DNA of 64,000 bases from Daphnia pulex (taxonomy: Eukaryota > Arthropoda > Branchiopoda > Diplostraca > Daphniidae). Below the pieces are notes generated by a model. It worked only from the letters and a program-made list of their open reading frames with translations, did no database searches and was not told the DNA's origin. The stretch is from contig NC_060017.1 of assembly GCF_021134715.1 (NCBI RefSeq), positions 8,060,001 through 8,124,000 of the forward strand, read 5' to 3'. Shown piece after piece: positions 49,011 to 60,426 of the stretch. Each line of letters starts with the position of its first letter. Within the stretch, counting starts at the first letter, position 1. The position numbers and the translations under genes are program-made.

Positions 49011-52000
49011 TGTTGTTGACTCAGATATCCTCTACAAAATGCCGCGAATTTAAATCCCTCAAATGTCTCCAAATTAATCTTCGACACTCCAAAATTGCTT
49101 CTGCCTCCCTTGCTCAGGTCATTGTTGATTTAGATATCGATCTGGTCTTGATACAAGAACCCTATGCATTTTCTGCAACACATCCCGTTATCCCAAATGT
49201 CCCCACTGGTTACTCTCCCTTCCACGCTCTAACTAAAGATCATGCGTATGGCTCTGCCATAATCGCTCGTGATTCGATAGCAACTAAATTCAATCTGAAA
49301 AATAGGCACCTTGACAATCATGTGGCGTGTATTGAATTAAAAACTGTTGATGGCCCTCTTTGTTTCTGTTCGCTCTACTTGAGACCGTCTGAGCCAGCTT
49401 TTCTTTCATCGGCTACCTCAATCTTTGACTCCATTGGTTCCACTAACGTGGTATACGGAGTTGACTCAAATGCGCGAAACCCTGTATGGAACAGTATTAC
49501 AACTGATGTCAGAGGCGCTGAGCTTGAAACCTTGCTGCACTTTAAAAAACTAAACATCGCTAATGTGGCCAGAGAAAATCTTGTTTTTGTACCTAACGGT
49601 ACGTCATTTGTGGATCTCACTCTGTATGGTGATCGTGTAGATATACAGTCTTGGTCTTTCTTGTCCATCCCATCCTTGTCAGACCATCCTTACATCTTGT
49701 TTGAAGTGAAATTGGTGAAACCAGCTCCACCTAGAGCTAAATGTTCAATTCCCCCTCTTCCGAAACTGTGCTCGATTAATCAGGAGCTTTTCAATGAGTT
49801 GCTTTTGAAAGAATCGAAGCAGTGGAAAGATCCACCTTCCCTTCCATCTATCTCTGAAATTGAAGAATTAGTTGATAAAATCTCCTTGTCTATCGCAAAG
49901 TGTGCTAAGCTTTCTAAAATTCCTCGTGTTGCCCCAATCGTTTCATGTAATATGCCATGGTGGTCGGACGAGCTGCGCCTTTTGCGCAACTCAGCCAGGC
50001 ATAGATACAGATTACTTTCCAGATCCCATACCAATGAAAATAGTAATAATTACAAAAAAGCACGCTCCATTTATCAAAAAGCACTTCGCTCTGCAAAGAA
50101 TAAGTCTTTTGCTAAATTTCGGACAGCAGCAACGACTACTGATACTTTTAAAGCTTTATCGGATTTTACTAACAAAAAGAAAACTATCTCTCTTCCTGAT
50201 ACGATAATCATTAATGGTATCCCCACCTCTGACCCATCCAAAATTATAAACGCTTGTGCCGATCATTTCTTTCCTTCTCCAATGCAATCCAGCTGCTACC
50301 ACAACGATATTGAAACTAACTGTAATGCCAAATTAGCTGAAGCCACGACTGACCCAATTCCTCCAATAACGAACTGGGAGCTAGATGCTGCTATCTGCTC
50401 CTTAAATACTAAGTCAGCAGCCGGGTTTGATGGATTAACGAATGCTATGGTCGTGCATTGCCTGCCAGTAATTAAATCTCACTTGATGATAATTTTGAAT
50501 GCATGCATTATGCTCAGTTTCTTCCCTGATAAATGGAAAATTTCTAAAGTCAATATAATCGGAAAACCAAACAAACAGAGCTACAGTGAGATTCAGAGTT
50601 TTAGGCCTATAAGTCTGGCCAGTTCTTTTTCTAAGATCCTGGAAAAAATCATTCTGGGTCGTCTTCAATGGCTGGCAAGATCTCAAGATTGGCTAAGCCC
50701 TGACCAGCATGGCTTCCGAAGCGGCAAATCCACTGAAACGGCCGCTCACTCTTTGGTGACCGGCATTGAAAATGGATTTTCCGCCAAGGAGGTCACAGCT
50801 TGTGCTTTCTTGGACATTAAAAGCGCCTTTGACTCTGCCTGGCATCCTGCTATAATGAGTGCTCTTATCAACAAATCATGTCCAATCTACCTTATTAAAA
50901 TCATTCATGATTTCTTGACTGGCAGGAGAGCGATTCTTACGACGCATGGTACTTCTATCACCATACCGGTAAATCTGGGCTGCCCTCAGGGAGGTGTTTT
51001 GTCTCCGTTCCTTTGGATTGTGCTTATTGATGATATTCTTCGTTTATCTTTTCCATTTCCTTATAAGATCGGTGCTTTCGCCGACGACTTAACGACATCC
51101 TCTACTCACCTTTCACCTACTCAGGCAGTGTCTAATCTGCAGATTGTGTGTGATACAGTCAATCAAAAATTACGTGATATCAAACTTAACCTAAATGCAC
51201 AAAAAACAGTTTTCATGATCTTTTCCAAACGACGTACTAAATTACCTAAACTCACACTGACTGTAAACGGCAACCAAATCCATCCCTCTGAGTCTGCAAC
51301 CCTCCTTGGACTTGTCTTAGACCCTCAATTAAAATGGACTAGTCATATCAAGGCCAAATGCGCGTCAGCAAAGAGAGCTCTTTTTGCTGTAAATAATTGT
51401 ATTAGAAACTCATGGGGCTCCGACCACAACAAATTGCGCTTCTTATACTCTTCTGCTGTCGAACCCATTTTAACATACGGCTGTGCGATTTGGGTCTCAG
51501 CTCTTAATCGTAAATCTATAGTCAAACAGTTGAGGTCATTTCAAAGGACAGTGGGGTTGCTGTTAACAAGATCTTTTAAAACTGCGTCCACTGAGTCGAT
51601 AATTTTACTAGCTAATATTACGCCAATTGATCACGTCATAATCCGCATCGCTGCATGTCGTTTTATGTCAAACAGAGATGATCCTTTTACTCCTTCCTCT
51701 TTTAAATTCCTGAATACTTCAATACCTGATATAGTCACCAAAGAGAAATCTGAAAAATCCGAATCTCCCTTTTCCGGGTCTCTCCCACCATGGAAATTTT
51801 GTTTTAATATTTTACTGCTCCCAAAACACATAGTTGTCCCACTGCTGCCATCAGATAATTCAGTAAACGTCTACTCTGTAAGCACTCATTCACCAGTCCA
51901 AACAGTCACAGGAATAGTAGTCACTAATCACTCCGGTGTAATCTCCTCGCACAGCTTCTCTTTTAAATCCAACAAATCAAAACTAACTAACTCCAGGTTA

Positions 52001-52717
52001 GCATTCAAAAAAGTGCTTGGTATCGCCCTCTCACTATCACACTGTCATTCAAAAATTGATATTTTCGTCCAGTCTAGTAGTGATTACTCCTTTGCTAGAC
52101 CATCTAGCAGGCATGATTCCCTTGATGCTGAAAATTTTACTATTCTGACTTCTATTCGAGGCCGAATAAATCTTTATTTCGGCCTCCATAGCGCGAACGC
52201 TGGGTATGAAGCTGCTAGAGAGGTGTCCACCAGGAACTCTCCTCTAGTGATGGTGAACTTTCCACCATCGAAAATTGAAAACAAAAGGGAAATTGAATGC
52301 TTACTTATCTCTGTATGGGAATCTGAATGGAGTAGTACTCAAAAAGGCGAAACAACTCGGAATTTTTTTCCTAACGTTAAAGCCGCTGCTATCCTTAAGA
52401 CTAAAAAATCGAACAATAAGATCGCTCAAATTCTGACAGGCCACTGCTTACTAAATGCCCACCAGCACAGATTTGGATTTGTTAAGGATCCTTCTTGCAG
52501 TTGTGGTGATCCTATTGAGTCAATACCCCATTTCCTTTTCTTCTGCCCAACCTATAACATCATTAGAGGAGAGTTTAAAGACATCTCGCTGGAGGCGTGT
52601 AATACCTGGCCACCTGAGCTGTCTATGATACCACAATCCGAGGTAATGTGGAGAGCCATGAAAAATTTCATATTTAAATCCAAACGTTTAGACCCAAATG
52701 TCCAATTAAGAAAGTAA
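49010..52717 (+). CDS. LINE ORF2: endonuclease-reverse transcriptase
   Basis: Uninterrupted 1235-aa protein from the ATG at 49010. The frame is open further upstream but has no other ATG. Residues about 15-240 are the apurinic-type endonuclease (LQINLRHSKIAS, LIQEPY, GVDSNARNPVW, LSDHP). A reverse transcriptase spans about residues 450-780 with LKNFRPISL-type, QHGFRSGKSTE, LDIKSAFDSAWH, GCPQGGVLSP and the catalytic FADD near residue 690. A region after about residue 950 may be a degenerate RNase H fold. The C-terminus has a Cys/His cluster (CSCGDPIESIPHFLFFC). The protein nicks target DNA and copies the element RNA in place. The intact frame contrasts with the missing ORF1. Confidence 0.93.
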   Translation: MLLTQISSTKCREFKSLKCLQINLRHSKIASASLAQVIVDLDIDLVLIQEPYAFSATHPVIPNVPTGYSPFHALTKDHAYGSAIIARDSIATKFNLKNRHLDNHVACIELKTVDGPLCFCSLYLRPSEPAFLSSATSIFDSIGSTNVVYGVDSNARNPVWNSITTDVRGAELETLLHFKKLNIANVARENLVFVPNGTSFVDLTLYGDRVDIQSWSFLSIPSLSDHPYILFEVKLVKPAPPRAKCSIPPLPKLCSINQELFNELLLKESKQWKDPPSLPSISEIEELVDKISLSIAKCAKLSKIPRVAPIVSCNMPWWSDELRLLRNSARHRYRLLSRSHTNENSNNYKKARSIYQKALRSAKNKSFAKFRTAATTTDTFKALSDFTNKKKTISLPDTIIINGIPTSDPSKIINACADHFFPSPMQSSCYHNDIETNCNAKLAEATTDPIPPITNWELDAAICSLNTKSAAGFDGLTNAMVVHCLPVIKSHLMIILNACIMLSFFPDKWKISKVNIIGKPNKQSYSEIQSFRPISLASSFSKILEKIILGRLQWLARSQDWLSPDQHGFRSGKSTETAAHSLVTGIENGFSAKEVTACAFLDIKSAFDSAWHPAIMSALINKSCPIYLIKIIHDFLTGRRAILTTHGTSITIPVNLGCPQGGVLSPFLWIVLIDDILRLSFPFPYKIGAFADDLTTSSTHLSPTQAVSNLQIVCDTVNQKLRDIKLNLNAQKTVFMIFSKRRTKLPKLTLTVNGNQIHPSESATLLGLVLDPQLKWTSHIKAKCASAKRALFAVNNCIRNSWGSDHNKLRFLYSSAVEPILTYGCAIWVSALNRKSIVKQLRSFQRTVGLLLTRSFKTASTESIILLANITPIDHVIIRIAACRFMSNRDDPFTPSSFKFLNTSIPDIVTKEKSEKSESPFSGSLPPWKFCFNILLLPKHIVVPLLPSDNSVNVYSVSTHSPVQTVTGIVVTNHSGVISSHSFSFKSNKSKLTNSRLAFKKVLGIALSLSHCHSKIDIFVQSSSDYSFARPSSRHDSLDAENFTILTSIRGRINLYFGLHSANAGYEAAREVSTRNSPLVMVNFPPSKIENKREIECLLISVWESEWSSTQKGETTRNFFPNVKAAAILKTKKSNNKIAQILTGHCLLNAHQHRFGFVKDPSCSCGDPIESIPHFLFFCPTYNIIRGEFKDISLEACNTWPPELSMIPQSEVMWRAMKNFIFKSKRLDPNVQLRK

Positions 52718-53063
52718 AATCTTCGGGGTGTATGGGGACTGCGGGAACCAACTACTCTCCTATCCATGGCTATGCCGGTGGCCCCCTCGTGGGGCCTTGA
52801 AGGTCCAACCATACCGGATAGGCTTCAAGAAGGATGAGAGGCTAGCTGGCTCTTTTTGCCCGAACCGACACCAGAGTATTCTCGTCCGACAGGCCCAGTT
52901 TCCCAAATAAACTTTCAATGTTGTATATCCTTCTTGTACAGTCCTATCTGTCTATATCACTATATATCATGTATTCATGTATCAAAAATTGTATTGAGAT
53001 TCTTATTATCCTTAAATGAATACACGGCAGCAACACTCCGTTCTAGGAGTATGCGCCATCAAC

Positions 53064-53080
53064 AAAAAAAAAAAAAAAAA
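53064..53080 (+). repeat. A-tract at LINE 3' end
   Basis: Seventeen A bases in a row end the 3' part of the element, consistent with reverse transcription from a polyadenylated or A-tailed RNA. Confidence 0.7.
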
Positions 53081-56000
53081 TATTACGGTCCATATTTATA
53101 TGCCGCGCTCCAACCAGCAACTTGTCGTGATTTGTGTTCGCAATTCATGGAAACAAATGCACAGCAGTCGAGCTGTTCTACTAGGCCTACTTTATTATAC
53201 TGTAGCGGACATATAGTTGACGTCGCAGAGTTATAATGGTATAAATAAATTTCATAATAATTGGATTAAAATGACAGTTGCGTCAGACGAACGAGTAGTA
53301 TTATTTATACGATCTAATACTGATGGTATAAACGTGTAAATCAAATGGTTGTCATGTGAGTTTTGGAAAAGAAAAGCCGACGCTTTTGAAAAACAAATTT
53401 AATTGGCAGAGATATAAATAATACAAGAGCTCCGCTTTATTAGGATTGTTTCTTCTTGTTCGCGATCCATTCCAAGAAAAGTAGACGTCAATAATTCCAT
53501 CCCGATACAATTCAAACCCGCGTGAATGCGATACAGTCAAAAGCGGGTGGGCCCTTATTATTACTTTTTTATAAATCGCTGTCATGACTTCTCTCTGCTA
53601 CATAGAAAATTATTGGCCTATTATAGTCCAAGTTCTCTCCATAGCTCTGAGACTGCCATACACGGTGAATTTGATAGCAGCGAGAGAAGCACTAATGATC
53701 CCGTCACTTTGAACTTAATACCTGAAGGATGTGGTTTCATATAATAACGCGCAACATGCAGCAGCAGCAGCAGCATGTAGCTAGGGCTCGCCTCTTTGTA
53801 AAAAGTGGCTCAATAGATCGCTGATGTGATACCACCGAGCGCTCTAAATAAAACGTTTCTCTCTCCGTTTCTTATACATAGACGACAAACCCAATTTTCA
53901 GCCGAGTATACTTTTTTTTTCAAATCCGGTTATTACCTGTTTAACAAGTGCCTTATTAGGAATACTCTTTATACCCATAGAGACATATAGAAAATAGCAA
54001 CAGCCGAGAAACAGCTCTATACTCAAATGACGCATTCATCTTCTTCTTTTTCATCCACCATCACAATATCCAACGGCATGCGAGTCATTTCGACCTTTCA
54101 CTCAGCATCAGAGTCTAAACGACCAGACATTCAAAGAAAAGTTTTATTATCTCGAGAAGCCCAATGACGTCAGTTGTGATGCGATACACTTTTTCCCCCC
54201 AGCAAACCGGAAAGATGAGCCTTTTCTATAATAACGACATTAAACAGAAATGTTTTATGTGACATTTGCGGATTCTATTGGATGAAATTGCAAAAATAAA
54301 TCAATTTGAGATATATAAGTAGGAATAAAGAGATCTCTAATAAGAGCTGATGGAATTGATCTTAAATCTGATCAAAAATGGGATAACAAAGTGAATTTTA
54401 ACACGACAAGGGGAGGAAAGATTGCTGGGGGATTCCAGTGAAAACCGCATCGATTAATACTATGGGTTCGCGATTTTGCACATTTTCCCTGCGCATATTA
54501 TTACAAGAGACATCATGTGCACTATACGTCAATTGAGGTCCTTGACAGTCTCTGACGTATTGTGCCATATATACTCTGAGAAATGGAAAAGGTCTCGTCG
54601 AGGTATGTATAAAAGTGGGCTAATGGATTCAAATTCAAATTGAATTGCCCTTTGTTTTCTTCTTCTTCTTGGATCCCCTCAAAAGTTGTGAGCCTTCGTC
54701 TTGTTTTGTCTTATTCTTGTCGTCGGTTCGGGGCTTACATATTAATGCTGACTAGCCAATTTCCACTGCACATAATCCATTAAGCTTCAACGGGTGGATA
54801 ATTTTATAATTAAAAGACCTTATGAACCCTCGTGTCGCCGTGTTAAGCGGAAAACTAGTAGTAGGGGAAAACTTGCATTTATAATTTACACATTGATGAG
54901 GGAAAAAGAAAAACTAGTTTGGTCGTATCCCAGCAACCGGCAGCTTTCCAGGGAAAGCTTCATACCTTTTAAAAATGTGAAAGATGAGTTTTTGAAAAAT
55001 AATGATTTTAAATGTTATTTGTCGTTAAAGAAATGGAAATTGTGACGATCAATAAAGTTTATAAGGAGATTCAATACAGTTTTCCTTGTGGTATTTCATA
55101 CAGTTTATTCTACAGAGAATTATATTCACGTTTCGTATATAAGTTGTAATTTCTCAAAAGTCCATTCAACAAGAAATTCAATGGGTCCTATTCGAAAAGG
55201 AAAGTCTGCATACTATGAAATGAATCATCTTTAGAATTGATGGCGGAATATATATATTAAAGATTATAAGTCTGCAACAGTTGCCATCTCTCTCTCCCCC
55301 CGAAGAGATATGTAATCGATCCGCTTGATATAGGCTATCGCTGTTGCCTGTCGTAACGATGGCGAGTAGGAGGACGTGAACTCTTGGGGATCGCCGGTAT
55401 AATCTCCCATCGATCGAGTTGGTTGACATCGAGTGCTGCGCTCTCCTTGTAATATCGTCTATACAGAAAGTTGTTGCTTCTTAGTCCCGAGACTAAATCC
55501 CGCGGGAGACCTACGATACAACAATCCAATGTCCTTCCCCAGCAGCATCTAATACAGTGAGACTTGTTTGACCTTTAACTCAAATCCTTCGAATCGAATG
55601 TGTGTAAATATATCCAAACATTATATTGCAGAGTGAGTTCTGGAATAAAAAGTTGCGTAATTCGTGTGATATTGTACATTCACGTCGTCACTTCCGAAAC
55701 GGCAGCATAATTTCCTTATTCATCAATGCTATCGGTAGATTTTACCAGTTTAGTAGAAGATTTATTACAGATGAACATGACAATCAGCATATAGTGTCTG
55801 GCGGGGTGGCGCCTGCGCTGCATTATCGAGAAATAATAACAATCAAAATCCCGTCAGATTGCCAACAGCAGCACACGGGCATGCGGTACAGTCGGAAAAA
55901 AGAAATGATGATGCGATTTCATTCCATCAAATTTTTCATTCGAATGGGTTTGTTTATTTTTCCCGGAATGAGATCTCGTTAAGATTCTGTCGATGTCTTT

Positions 56001-56269
56001 GTGGACGAAAAATCAACGCCTTTCGTCGGTTTGTGCACAGTCGAGAGCGATGACGGCCAATATATCTGGTCAAACGAGTTGTAAAATTCAGTTGGCCAGC
56101 GACACTTCTCCCAATAGGTGCGTATGACGTTTGTTCAGGTGTGGCTGGACTGCATGTCGTGTTCTGCGCCAGCCCTTTCGACGGCTGTCGTTATTACGTG
56201 TTCGACCGAGTGAAGTGAGAAATCGACGGAATCGAGAGTCGAGTGCCAGCCAGCCAAACCTTTTGAAAA
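53081..56269. other. Intergenic region before K+ channel
   Basis: No well-supported gene. It contains a CAG run near 53760 and several short open frames without recognisable features. The right end is the 5' flank and leader of the potassium-channel gene. Confidence 0.45.
54794..55045 (+). CDS. Small basic ORF with nearby AATAAA, doubtful
   Basis: ATG-initiated frame of 83 codons, strongly Lys/Arg-rich (SCRRVKRKTSSRGK, SLKKWKL). The poly(A) signal AATAAA follows within about 10 bases of the stop, at 55052-55057, which is unusually tight. I recognise no domain. It could be a terminal exon of an unseen gene, a degraded element, or chance. Confidence 0.25.
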   Translation: MDNFIIKRPYEPSCRRVKRKTSSRGKLAFIIYTLMREKEKLVWSYPSNRQLSRESFIPFKNVKDEFLKNNDFKCYLSLKKWKL

Positions 56270-58914
56270 ATGGGATGGAAAAGTTCACTGGCTATTCATT
56301 TGGGATTTTGGTTTTATCTGGTCGGAGGCGGAGCAATTTATTTCTACATTGAAGACCCGTACTATCACCTCCCCGCGCCGCCAAAACGTAATGTAACACA
56401 ATTATTTCAACTGTTTTGACCTACATTCACGAATATTTGTGTCTGAAGAATCTGTCGGTGTGACGACATGGCAATTTAAGCCGATCAACAAGTCCTCGCT
56501 TGTCTTTGTGCTCTATAAAAAGCCAAATAGTCGCTAAGCAACAATGTGTAATGTGCCCTTGTGTGTCAGCCAAATATGGGCAGTTGTCACAATTTGATCC
56601 ATTTATTTATTCTGACGTGTACACTTAAATATTTACAGTGAAGACGATCAATGCCACTTTCTGTCAAAACCTGGTGAATTATACTGGTAAATTGTCTTCT
56701 TACTTGTAACTGTAACAATTCCACATATTGTATTTAATCAATATGATTGGTTATTATTATTAGTTGACAATTACGCAACGAATAACCGTGTGGCTGTGCC
56801 GCTTCAACACAACCACTCAGATGAAGCGTGGTTCAAGTTACTAAACGATTCCTGCCACAACCTGACAAATTTGGAAAAAGACGGAAACAATCCCAGTCAA
56901 GACGTTGCCTGGGAATTCTCAAGTGCGCTGTTTTTGTGCATGACAATTCTCACCACCATCGGTAATCATAATTAAATCTTTTCTATCTTTCCAGACTCCG
57001 AAATAATTTTATTTCCGTTTATTTCAAAAGTTTATATGGTAACAAGTCCAACAGTCGACAAGCGATTCTTGTACGAGTATTCCTTTTCCTGTTGATCTTA
57101 TAGCTTGCCTCTATTATGAAAATACTGAATCTGACCGGTTTACGTTGTCCCTCAGTCAGCCTTACATATTACTCAAAGCAATCACGAATAAGAAAAAAGA
57201 TATTGAAAATGTATGGGGCTTATTTGATTGAACAGTCGGAACGTGGGTTATTTTATCCAGTAACACCAATAAGAACACGCGCTATAAAACTGTGACGTTC
57301 ACATTGTTTACTGATTCTTCTTTCTATTTTTTTTTCAGGTTATGGGGAGTTGAGGTAACTAATTGAATATGAGTTATCACTTGACGTCAAAATAAATTAA
57401 CAATTGACAAAAATTTAGTCCCAAAAGTTGCTGGGGAAAAGTCTTTTGCATATTTTACGGCTTCATCGGAATTCCGATATTTGGAATAGTCCTGGCTTCG
57501 ACTAGCAACTACTTTAGCGCCGGTTTTCTGCACCTGTACGAACGACGACGATCTAAGCTGCAAAAAGATAAGTGGCACGACATTTTTATCGCAGCCACCG
57601 CCTTTCTTCTTCCCGGACTGGCTGCCTTCCTTTTCATTCCGGCCGGAATTTTCGTTTACTTGGAGGTATTTAATAACAACTGGTTATTACTCAATTAAAG
57701 ACGAGTTTCTATCAAACTACAATTCATTTGAGTGATTCATTCAAGGGCTGGTCCTATTTGGATGCGACATATTTCTCCTTTATAACGCTGACGACGGTCG
57801 GATTTGGAGACATTGTTGTTGGTGAGACTGACAAATTCGATGATTTATTATTTATATTGCGCAATCAATGACAATTTATTATCGGCGTCACATAGTATAA
57901 CTGAGTGTGTCAACTTGATTATAGCCCAGGAAACGAATTTCTCGCAATTGTGGATTTACCGGATTTGCTGGATTATCTGGGTCATGTTGGGCATCGCTTA
58001 TTGGGCCATCATCATTTCTTTCATCACGAAGGCTCTCAAGGTAATAAGTCAACGTGAAAAGCAACTGGTTGGCCAATTTACTTACGATGAAAAAATCTGC
58101 TTTTACCAGTCGAAAAAATTGAGGCAAAAATGGGAAGAAACCAGTTTGAAACTCACTGAGCAAGCGCGGCAAATGATTGAACATCAACTCGCAACCAACG
58201 GCCACAATAGAGGCTCATTTGTTGCATTTAAATCCAAAGTACATATGAATTATATCATTTCAATTTCAAAACGAAAACATCATTGATGACTTTGACCAAT
58301 TTTCTGTTGAGGCGGTCTTTGATTTCGCTCTGCAACTCACGGGCTCCATGGGGAATGTGCGAGCTGAACTGGAGCGGCATCCTCTTCCTGGCTTGGCAAC
58401 GGCCTTCAAACCGGCCGTGCCCGGTCGTGGATTACTTTCTCTAGTCGAGCTGTCGGTCAAAACACTGGGCCACAGAAAAGGACAAGAACAACAACAACCA
58501 GTTGAAATCCCTGCTGCACCGGTTCCTGTCCTTGCCGAAGACCAAGTTCAAATGTCGCCGCAAACTAGTGTCAAATCTCGGCCGTTACTCGTCAACACCC
58601 ACTCGTCCAGCATGGACTCGGGTTTTGATGATGATGAAATCAACAGCAGCTCGTCTCCAGGGTGTTATTCGAGGCAACTGTCTAAAACAAACAGCAACTG
58701 TTCACTTCCTTACACGTCCGAGCAAAAGTCCAGGGCAATCCTAAGTAAATGGAAGTCGTTCACTCGCAGCCAAACCGAACCCGAATTAAAACATCAAACC
58801 TTGTCAATAACTGGACGCCAAACTTCACTTCGACAACTCCTCATGGAAGCCGTACTCATCTTGGAAGAAGCTGAAGTGAAAGAAGCGGCCTTAAACAATC
58901 AATCAGACGAATAA
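56270..58914 (+). CDS. Two-pore-domain potassium channel (KCNK family)
   Basis: Eight exons: 56270-56387, 56639-56686, 56764-56961, 57339-57354, 57419-57665, 57746-57821, 57925-58238, 58312-58914; 539 aa. Topology is M1 (about residues 6-26), an extracellular loop with several N-x-S/T sites, pore 1 filter TIGYG (about 118-124), M2, M3, pore 2 filter TVGFGD (about 226-231), M4, then a cytosolic tail of nearly 275 residues. Two pore loops per chain define K2P leak channels, which set the resting potential as dimers. The tail is Ser-rich with several RxxS sites (for example RQLS, RSQT) that kinases could use. Exon 4 is only 16 nt and encodes the YGEL of pore 1. I cannot assign a vertebrate subfamily. 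Confidence 0.95.
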
Positions 58915-59027
58915 CAATTTCTATTTGAATTCATCGCCCATAAGAGTATACCTCGCAGTAACTATCTAGATTTGTTACTCAAATGACTAGGGATTGACAT
59001 TCAAATTCAAAAGATAAACTTTGCTCC

Positions 59028-59033
59028 TTTATT
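59028..59033 (-). terminator. Poly(A) signal, minus-strand 205-aa gene
   Basis: AATAAA on the minus strand, about 150 bases downstream of the stop codon at 59182. Confidence 0.55.
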
Positions 59034-59123
59034 CATGGTGAAATATATAGACAGTATCTGATTATTAATTGCTAAACGCTGAATCTCTATGAATGCTTTA
59101 CAAAAAAATGGTAGAAATCGAGG

Positions 59124-59129
59124 AATAAA
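59124..59129 (+). terminator. Poly(A) signal, K+ channel gene
   Basis: AATAAA on the plus strand, 210 bases downstream of the channel stop. Together with the minus-strand signal at 59028 it predicts overlapping 3' UTRs. Confidence 0.5.
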
Positions 59130-59181
59130 TATAGATCAGGGAAAGAAAATTATTAGACTTGACGGGAATAAAAGGCGTCAA

Positions 59182-59924
59182 CTATTTCGTCGGGGCAGAT
59201 AAGCCGAAATTGGATGGAGATGGTGGAGGAGCAGAAATACGCTGTTGCAGCTCTCTAGTGCAGTTCTTTGGTGTTACCATGCCAGATGACATGCTCTTCT
59301 TTGCCTCCATTCCCAACATGTCACGAAAAGCCTGTCGACAGATATAAACAAATTAGAAAATGAATCAACGAACGATAACTTCATATTCATACACTCACCT
59401 GATCTGTTTTGCGTAAAGCTTGTTCAACATTCTTCAGAATCTCTTCAGTTCTCGGCGAGCGAATGATGGAAAGACGATTGCTGTTGGACTGGAATTCACC
59501 TTGTTCTTCTTCGTAGCACAATTGTGGATTGCTCGACCACATGCTCTCCTCATCGTCGTCCAAAAGTCGATCCAATTCTTGTCCTGGACCATACAATCAT
59601 TAGCAACAATCGAAAGCTAATTGACAAAAAGTAGTTGTTACCTGGTGGAAGCATGACGTCGTCCATGTTGGTGTAGCGTGGGCCATCGGCGAACGAAGGT
59701 AAGCCAATGCGAGGGATCTCGATGCGTGGAACGCCTTGTAACGATGAACTGCGGAAACGTTGGCCAATCTCTCGATGAATGTCACGAATTTCTCGGCCCA
59801 TGTTACGAAACTCGTTGCCGAAATCACGACTCATGTCACGCAGATCGGCACTTAAACGACGCGAAGTATCACGTACTAGTTCCACAGTGGCCGTGGCCAG
59901 ACCTCTCGGCGATGAATTCGACAT
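59182..59924 (-). CDS. Uncharacterised 205-aa cytosolic protein
   Basis: Three exons, 59924-59642, 59583-59399 and 59331-59182, join in phase to 205 aa. I see no signal peptide or membrane segment. The first 65 residues form a highly charged amphipathic helix with repeated R/D-x-M-x-R-D/E units (RDMSRDFGNEFRNMGREIRD), probably a coiled coil. The middle is acidic (DRLLDDDEESMW) and Ser-rich (NSNRLSIIRSPRTEEI), followed by a second helix and a Pro/Ser tail (ISAPPPSPSNFG). I do not recognise the family. The SIIRSPR site could be phosphorylated. It is tail-to-tail with the K+ channel gene. Confidence 0.8.
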
Positions 59925-60426
59925 ACTTATTTTCGAGTGGTACAGCAGAGAGAAAGTAACTAGATAAAATGTAGAGTCAAAAATATTTTAAAAAAAAGGC
60001 AGGGCTTAATAAAAAGGAAATTTTACCTGGCAGTGTCGAACGATGAGATCTCCGTGAACACAAGTTATTTATTCTCGGCTGCAGTTGAACAAGTTGAACA
60101 ATGGCGACCATCAGAAATGAACTCGTGCACACAACTGACGTTTGCTCCCTCTCTCTTTAATATTTTACGTCAGGAATTCTCAAATACCCCCCGACCTTGC
60201 CGCACACAAAAACTTGTCTCTAATGGCCTTCCCCTTCCCATGTTTTTACACGAGTCCCGCTTGAGGGTAATTAAAACGCCCAATCAGGACCTACTGTCAA
60301 TGACAAACAAATCAACCCGGGAACATATTTTACGCTCTAAAAATTTGTTTTTTTTTTTTAATATTTTTTAAATCTAGAGTTTAAACGAATTAGATGTACA
60401 ATTTAATGTATTAATAAAAAATAACC

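Larger units (their letters stand above)
48898..53080 (+). mobile_element. 5'-truncated LINE retrotransposon (R1/LOA/I-like)
   Basis: The element holds the last codons of ORF1, a full ORF2, a 3' UTR of about 350 bp and a 17-base A run at 53064-53080. Most of ORF1 is missing, as expected of incomplete target-primed reverse transcription. The apurinic-type endonuclease, the RT and the CCHC tail place it among R1/LOA/I/Jockey-type non-LTR elements; I cannot fix the clade by eye. I found no clear target-site duplication, so both outer limits are approximate. ORF2 has no stop or frameshift, suggesting a young copy. Confidence 0.9.

Noticed and set aside
49375-49668. Minus-strand ORFs inside the LINE
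   Set aside because: They are antisense shadows of the intact ORF2.
55626-55982. 118-aa plus-strand ORF upstream of the K+ channel
   Set aside because: No domain and biased basic composition. It lies where the channel leader and promoter are expected and has an overlapping frame of similar length.
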